From positions 22,077,903 through 22,141,902 of the forward strand of contig NC_092688.1 in NCBI RefSeq assembly GCF_964275005.1: DNA of 64,000 nucleotides. Reading direction: 5' to 3'. The notes beneath the pieces were generated by a model. It worked only from the letters and a program-made list of their open reading frames with translations, ran no database searches and was not told where the DNA came from. The position numbers and the translations under genes were made by a program. This stretch comes from Diadema setosum. Lineage: Eukaryota; Echinodermata; Echinoidea; Diadematoida; Diadematidae. Positions 59,962-64,000 of the stretch are shown one piece after another (the first letter of the stretch is position 1; each line of letters begins with the position of its first letter).

Positions 59962-62114
59962 TACGTCTATCAATGAAACTTTTCCTCAAACCATGAATCC
60001 TCACTCAATAAAACTTTTTGGTTGCAAAGAAAAAAACAGTCTTTATATCCAACATCACTGATAAAGCATATAATAAACGTCATCTGAAAATGATTGCACG
60101 TCATTTTCTATAACAAGACCTATAACGTTTTTGATCGTCTTTCTCGAAGTATCAAGATCCTGAAAACCCTATATTGGACGAGATCATGATCGGAATTTCC
60201 TCTGTTTCAGCAAAGTTGTTATCAAGCAGGGCACACATCAGCAGTCCCCGCTGCAAGAGTGTCAGGACCTACCTCCCTGTTCCATGGAGGTTCTGCTCAC
60301 TTCCCTGCATGTTCAAACTCTCGCAACACAGCGAGTTTGGCCAGTTTTGGGCAAGCACTCCAGACGTTTCTGCTCTGGCCATGCGATATGGTTCCCTGAG
60401 GCAAGCTGACAAAACTCCCCGGTCATGTTATAGCGGCCCTAATCAATGTAGTCAATCAGCCCGCTGGAGAGTTTTGATAGGACCTGACGTGTAAATCTAA
60501 CTTCTTTGCATGATGACAAAATATCTGTATTTAGACTTGAGACGAGGTTTATTTCATTGGCGGACGGAACACAATAAGCTACAAGACGGTCAAGATTACC
60601 TCATTTTTTTTTCTCCCAACCTCTACAGCAAACTATGGAACATCATCTCTCTGTTTAACATACCTTAAACACACACAATGCACAGACGCCAGCCCCCCCC
60701 CCCCCCCCACAATACTCACTATATATGGAACCTCTGAATTTCATGTTGGAGTTGAGAGCACTTTGAGAAAATGATAAAATCAAGTATGATGGGCTAGCAC
60801 GGGGATGATAATAACACGAATTGAAATCTAATCACCAACGATCTGCATGCACTCGACCCTCATTCAATCGTACACTAAATTCGGGCTTCTTCAGAATACG
60901 CGTTCGTTCAACGACCCGGGGTAAACCGTTATCATAATGCAGGCCGCTATATATAGATGTAACTAGCTCAATGCGAAGGGAAATTGTATTTGAAATCGTA
61001 CTGCAGGAGAAGAACGCTAGAAAATCAAATCAATGGCAAAGCTACAGTTAGTTGTCTGACGTTATCGAGCTGTCGAATACAGTAGTGAGCGATTGGGGGA
61101 GTTGGGGGGCTGAGTTTGTGGAAGAATGGCGAGGTATCGTGCCAACTGCTAGCGTAAATCTAAATAAGCGTCATTGTTTGTGTGGAAATTAGAGTGTGAA
61201 TGAAATAATTACACTATCAACTTCATAATAATTACCATTTTTCATCTTTAGAGCTGCAACATCAGTGAATGATGGAAGGTCTACACAAAATGCAGAGTAC
61301 AATATAATCGCGCCTAAATGGAGTTAGCTAATCAAGCATGAAATTGGATAGCCGACTTGTACCTGTCAGTTATGGTGAAAGGAAGGCGGAGCTCTGAATT
61401 CTCTTGAGGTTTCCTCGTGCACCGGTGTGTAATGATATCACTCGGGGAAGCCCCCTCACGCAAAGGTCACGGGGTCATGGCACTGCCGTCGGAAAGTGCG
61501 TATTGCATTCTGGCCGGTTGTTGCAAAGGTTTGGGGAATGGAAAATCTTCTCGACAAACTTTTCGTAAAGAACTTTTGACGTCGCATCAAATTCTCCAGG
61601 AGTGACGCACTAAAAGTCGTATCGTATCCCCATGTTCACTTTCGGATTGTTTCCACAGGCAGGGGGTAAATGGATTGTTGTGTAAGCCCAAGGACCCCCC
61701 CCCCCCCCGCGCCAATGTTCTCCGATGACTCCTTGTTCCAGCGTATTTACTATCAATAATATAGTAGTGTTGTTGTTGATGATGATGTTTGGTTTGTTTG
61801 CTTTTACACGGACAGAAAGGGCATTATAAAGACAGTAATGCCAACACTGACGACATGAGATCGAAACAAGATGACAGAACAACAAGCAAATAACTCGTCT
61901 TGTTTGCCGGGGTCTCCTAACCAAAGAAACTACCGGTATGATATTCCCACCCCACTCATCCCTTTACCATTCTGATCATTCTTGCCGGCTCTCGTCATCA
62001 TTGTACTTACCCACCACCAAGAAGCAGACAAACAGACAGACAGACAGACATAAACACAATATACACATACAGCAAGGCTGTTCGTTGTTGCTGAGAATCA
62101 CTGAGTTCAGTTCT
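59962..62114. other. Intergenic stretch with one GC-rich patch
   Basis: 60213-60480 is about half GC and open on the plus strand (FGQFWASTPDVSALAMRYG), with no splice context or known domain. The rest is AT-rich with poly-C near 60693 and 61697. Confidence 0.4.
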
Positions 62115-62288
62115 GGGGGTGTTTCGTCAAGTTAGTCAGCGCTGACAAGTTGTCAGTCTCTGACGATTTCAGCAAAATCCTTGGTTTTGATTAGCTAAGA
62201 TGCTCTGGTCACTGACTGTTACTATGGTTATTATCAGAGACTGACAACTTGTCAGCGCTGACTAATTTGATGACCCCCCCCCCCCCCC
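62115..62288. mobile_element. MITE family I, copy 2 (hairpin)
   Basis: Begins GGGGGTGTTTCGTCAAG and ends TTTGATGACCCCCCC, with GTCAGCGCTGACAAGTTGTC arms, matching 27019-27188 in inverted orientation. A poly-C expansion marks its right end. Confidence 0.85.
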
Positions 62289-63870
62289 AGTTCAGTTCAG
62301 TTCAACTGAGTTCAGTTCATACTCCGTGCCGAGTATCAATGTTCAGTGTCTGTTCTGGACTCCCTCGTAAACCCCTAAAAGAGTGTTGCCTGCATCCTTT
62401 CTCGCCCTATCTCAACTCGCCATCCGCGGGGGTAAAATAGCCTCGCCCACGGGGGAAACGTATTAACATCCATCAAATCCTTAAAGTCCTCCGAACAGGA
62501 TATTGCACTTTAAATGTATTTCAGCCTCATGGGCGAAGGCATTTGAAGCCACTCTCGCCTTTATTACACCCTAACTTGACCTCTCCAACAGATGGTCTGC
62601 ACGCTGCAAGGCGTGAGTCAAACATGACCTGATCTCCGAGTACATGCTCATGATGCTGTCCATAAAGCTTCTGTGGTTTGGTTTAATTTGACCACAAATT
62701 AATGTCCATCCCTCTGTAAAGTATGTATAGAGACGACTGGGTATGAAGCCTAGAGAAAAAGCTTTCAATGTTGCCCTGATTACTGATTACTCTGTTGATT
62801 TCATTAGTGATTTGTTCATCTATTTCATCGTACATCAGCATTGACATATCACGCAACGTGTCCATAGAATTTGCCCCCCCCCCCGGAAAAAAACAAACAA
62901 ACAAACACTGTTAACGTGATAATAATCTTTGATCGGTCATTCCATTTACATGTGTGGCTAGAAAAAAACATGTTATTTCCTTTATTTACACAGGGGAATC
63001 TTCAGTATAGATCAGGACATTATTTGTTTGATATACCTCCACTTCAAAGCCCCATAATCCCTGAAACATATCCTCTTACAACATTTGAAAATGTCGGGGA
63101 TAATTGTTACCCTGCAGCGACACTGTGTGCACTTATTGAAGTTCTCATACATTTTAGAGGTTTATATGACATAATATTATAGTTGATATACCCTTGCTAT
63201 ATCAAATTCTGTCTACTCATGTCATAAAAGTGATCACGGCAATCGGGAATCACCCCTATTCACCAAGTAAGTACAGCAGGACTGATAGGCGTTATCCATG
63301 CTGACTTAATTTGAGAATGGAGTTCTTCATCGAGATTATAACTCCACTGATAACTTTTAGTGGTTGTTAAAGAAGTTAAAGGGGCGTTCGAGACGATGTA
63401 TATGATTTCACATCATGTAGCACAAAAATCAATTTTGTAAAAACTTATTGTGGTCCTTGAGCAGATCAACCAATACTCTGAAACAGCCAAAACATATTAG
63501 GATGATGGCATAGGAGATGATGACATAGGAGTCATATCACAATTCCACTTTTTGAACAGGTTCACCTGTGAAGAATTCATACATACAATGTATGCATGTT
63601 TTGTTCTTTTGTTCTGTTTCCTTGAGCACTCAATCATGCATTCTTATGTGAAGATGCGAAATCATCACCCTCGCTCACTGTGATTTGTTATGAATTTTGA
63701 AAACATTCCTATTCCAATCAACACGGATTCTGAAACTCTGTCCCCACTGCAACTGTATAACCGATTGATATAGTTGTTCAAATGCAAAAGTCCAACACAA
63801 AATCATCTGGATGCTGATATTGATGATGCTCCTTGTGTGAGTGATCTGCATCATCCTCATCATCACACAG
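62289..63870. other. Sequence before the terminal exon
   Basis: 62290-62325 is a short (CAGTT)n-like run and 62873-62884 is poly-C. A plus-strand frame after an acceptor-like 'tttatttacacag' at 62993 (NLQYRSGHYLFDIPPLQSP) stays open for 60 codons without a known domain or matching donor. No firm feature. Confidence 0.35.
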
Positions 63871-64000
63871 GGGAAGAAATACGGAGTCAGTAAACGGTCA
63901 TGGCTCTACAATACTTTCCAGGTGGTGGAGACGAGAAGCAGTGAAGAAAATGACAGCGTAGACGATGTGGAAATCGAATTAACTCTCAAGGACACGCCAT
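63871..64000 (+). CDS. Partial coding exon at the window edge, unrecognised
   Basis: The acceptor ATCATCACACAG at 63870 opens a frame in phase 0 that stays open to the window end (43 codons): GKKYGVSKRSWLYNTFQVVE and then SSEENDSVDDVEIELTLKD. The other two frames close. The acidic second half looks like a cytoplasmic tail or linker. It is cut by the window, so no function is proposed. Confidence 0.5.

Noticed and set aside
1-64000. CRISPR arrays, operons, bacterial promoters or phage genes
   Set aside because: No regularly spaced identical repeats or prokaryotic gene arrangement; the tandem repeats here are eukaryotic microsatellites and fold-back arrays.

Overview
The window reads as intron-rich animal nuclear DNA. 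It is AT-rich with GC-rich coding exons, canonical GT-AG introns of up to 9 kb, many short non-autonomous DNA transposons, tRNA-derived SINEs, LINE 3' fragments and long microsatellites. A fibrinogen-domain gene, a chondroitin-type GalNAc4S 6-O-sulfotransferase and a LIAT1-like gene, together with this style of MITE, fit a marine deuterostome. An echinoderm is my best guess; hemichordate or amphioxus remain possible. There is no bacterial, viral or organellar gene content.

Layout. 0.1-3.4 kb: nested MITEs, microsatellites and a tRNA-like SINE. 3.8-7.6 kb, minus strand: a fibrinogen-related-domain (FReD) gene in four phase-compatible exons, with its 5' end unresolved (possibly near 9.9 kb). 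8.2-18.6 kb: gene-poor, with a LINE fragment split by a MITE, a second LINE fragment at 17.4-17.9 kb, a TA-flanked MITE and a 1.27-kb TIR element carrying a SINE. 18.6-26.0 kb: a MITE interrupted by a 6.95-kb element that folds into one giant imperfect palindrome. 26.1-34.6 kb, plus strand: a CHST15-like sulfotransferase in seven exons whose phases all agree. 34.7-38.9 kb: MITEs, a hairpin and one orphan, well-formed exon. 39.4-49.1 kb, plus strand: a LIAT1-like gene of two coding exons around a 9.07-kb intron full of repeats and a few candidate exons. 49.1-55.5 kb: mostly featureless. 55.5-56.0 kb, minus strand: the last exon of an unrecognised protein built from about nine 15-residue Tyr-x3-Val repeats. 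56-63.8 kb: repeats and weak ORFs. 63.87 kb to the end: the start of another coding exon cut by the window edge.

The genes do not form an operon or an obvious pathway; they are independent host loci. The densest biology is in the repeats. At least seven MITE families occur here in two or more copies. Nested insertions give a relative order of events, and two families consist of diverged short tandem units arranged as fold-backs. The most unusual object is the 6.95-kb palindrome, whose right end lies about 150 bp upstream of the first recognised sulfotransferase exon.
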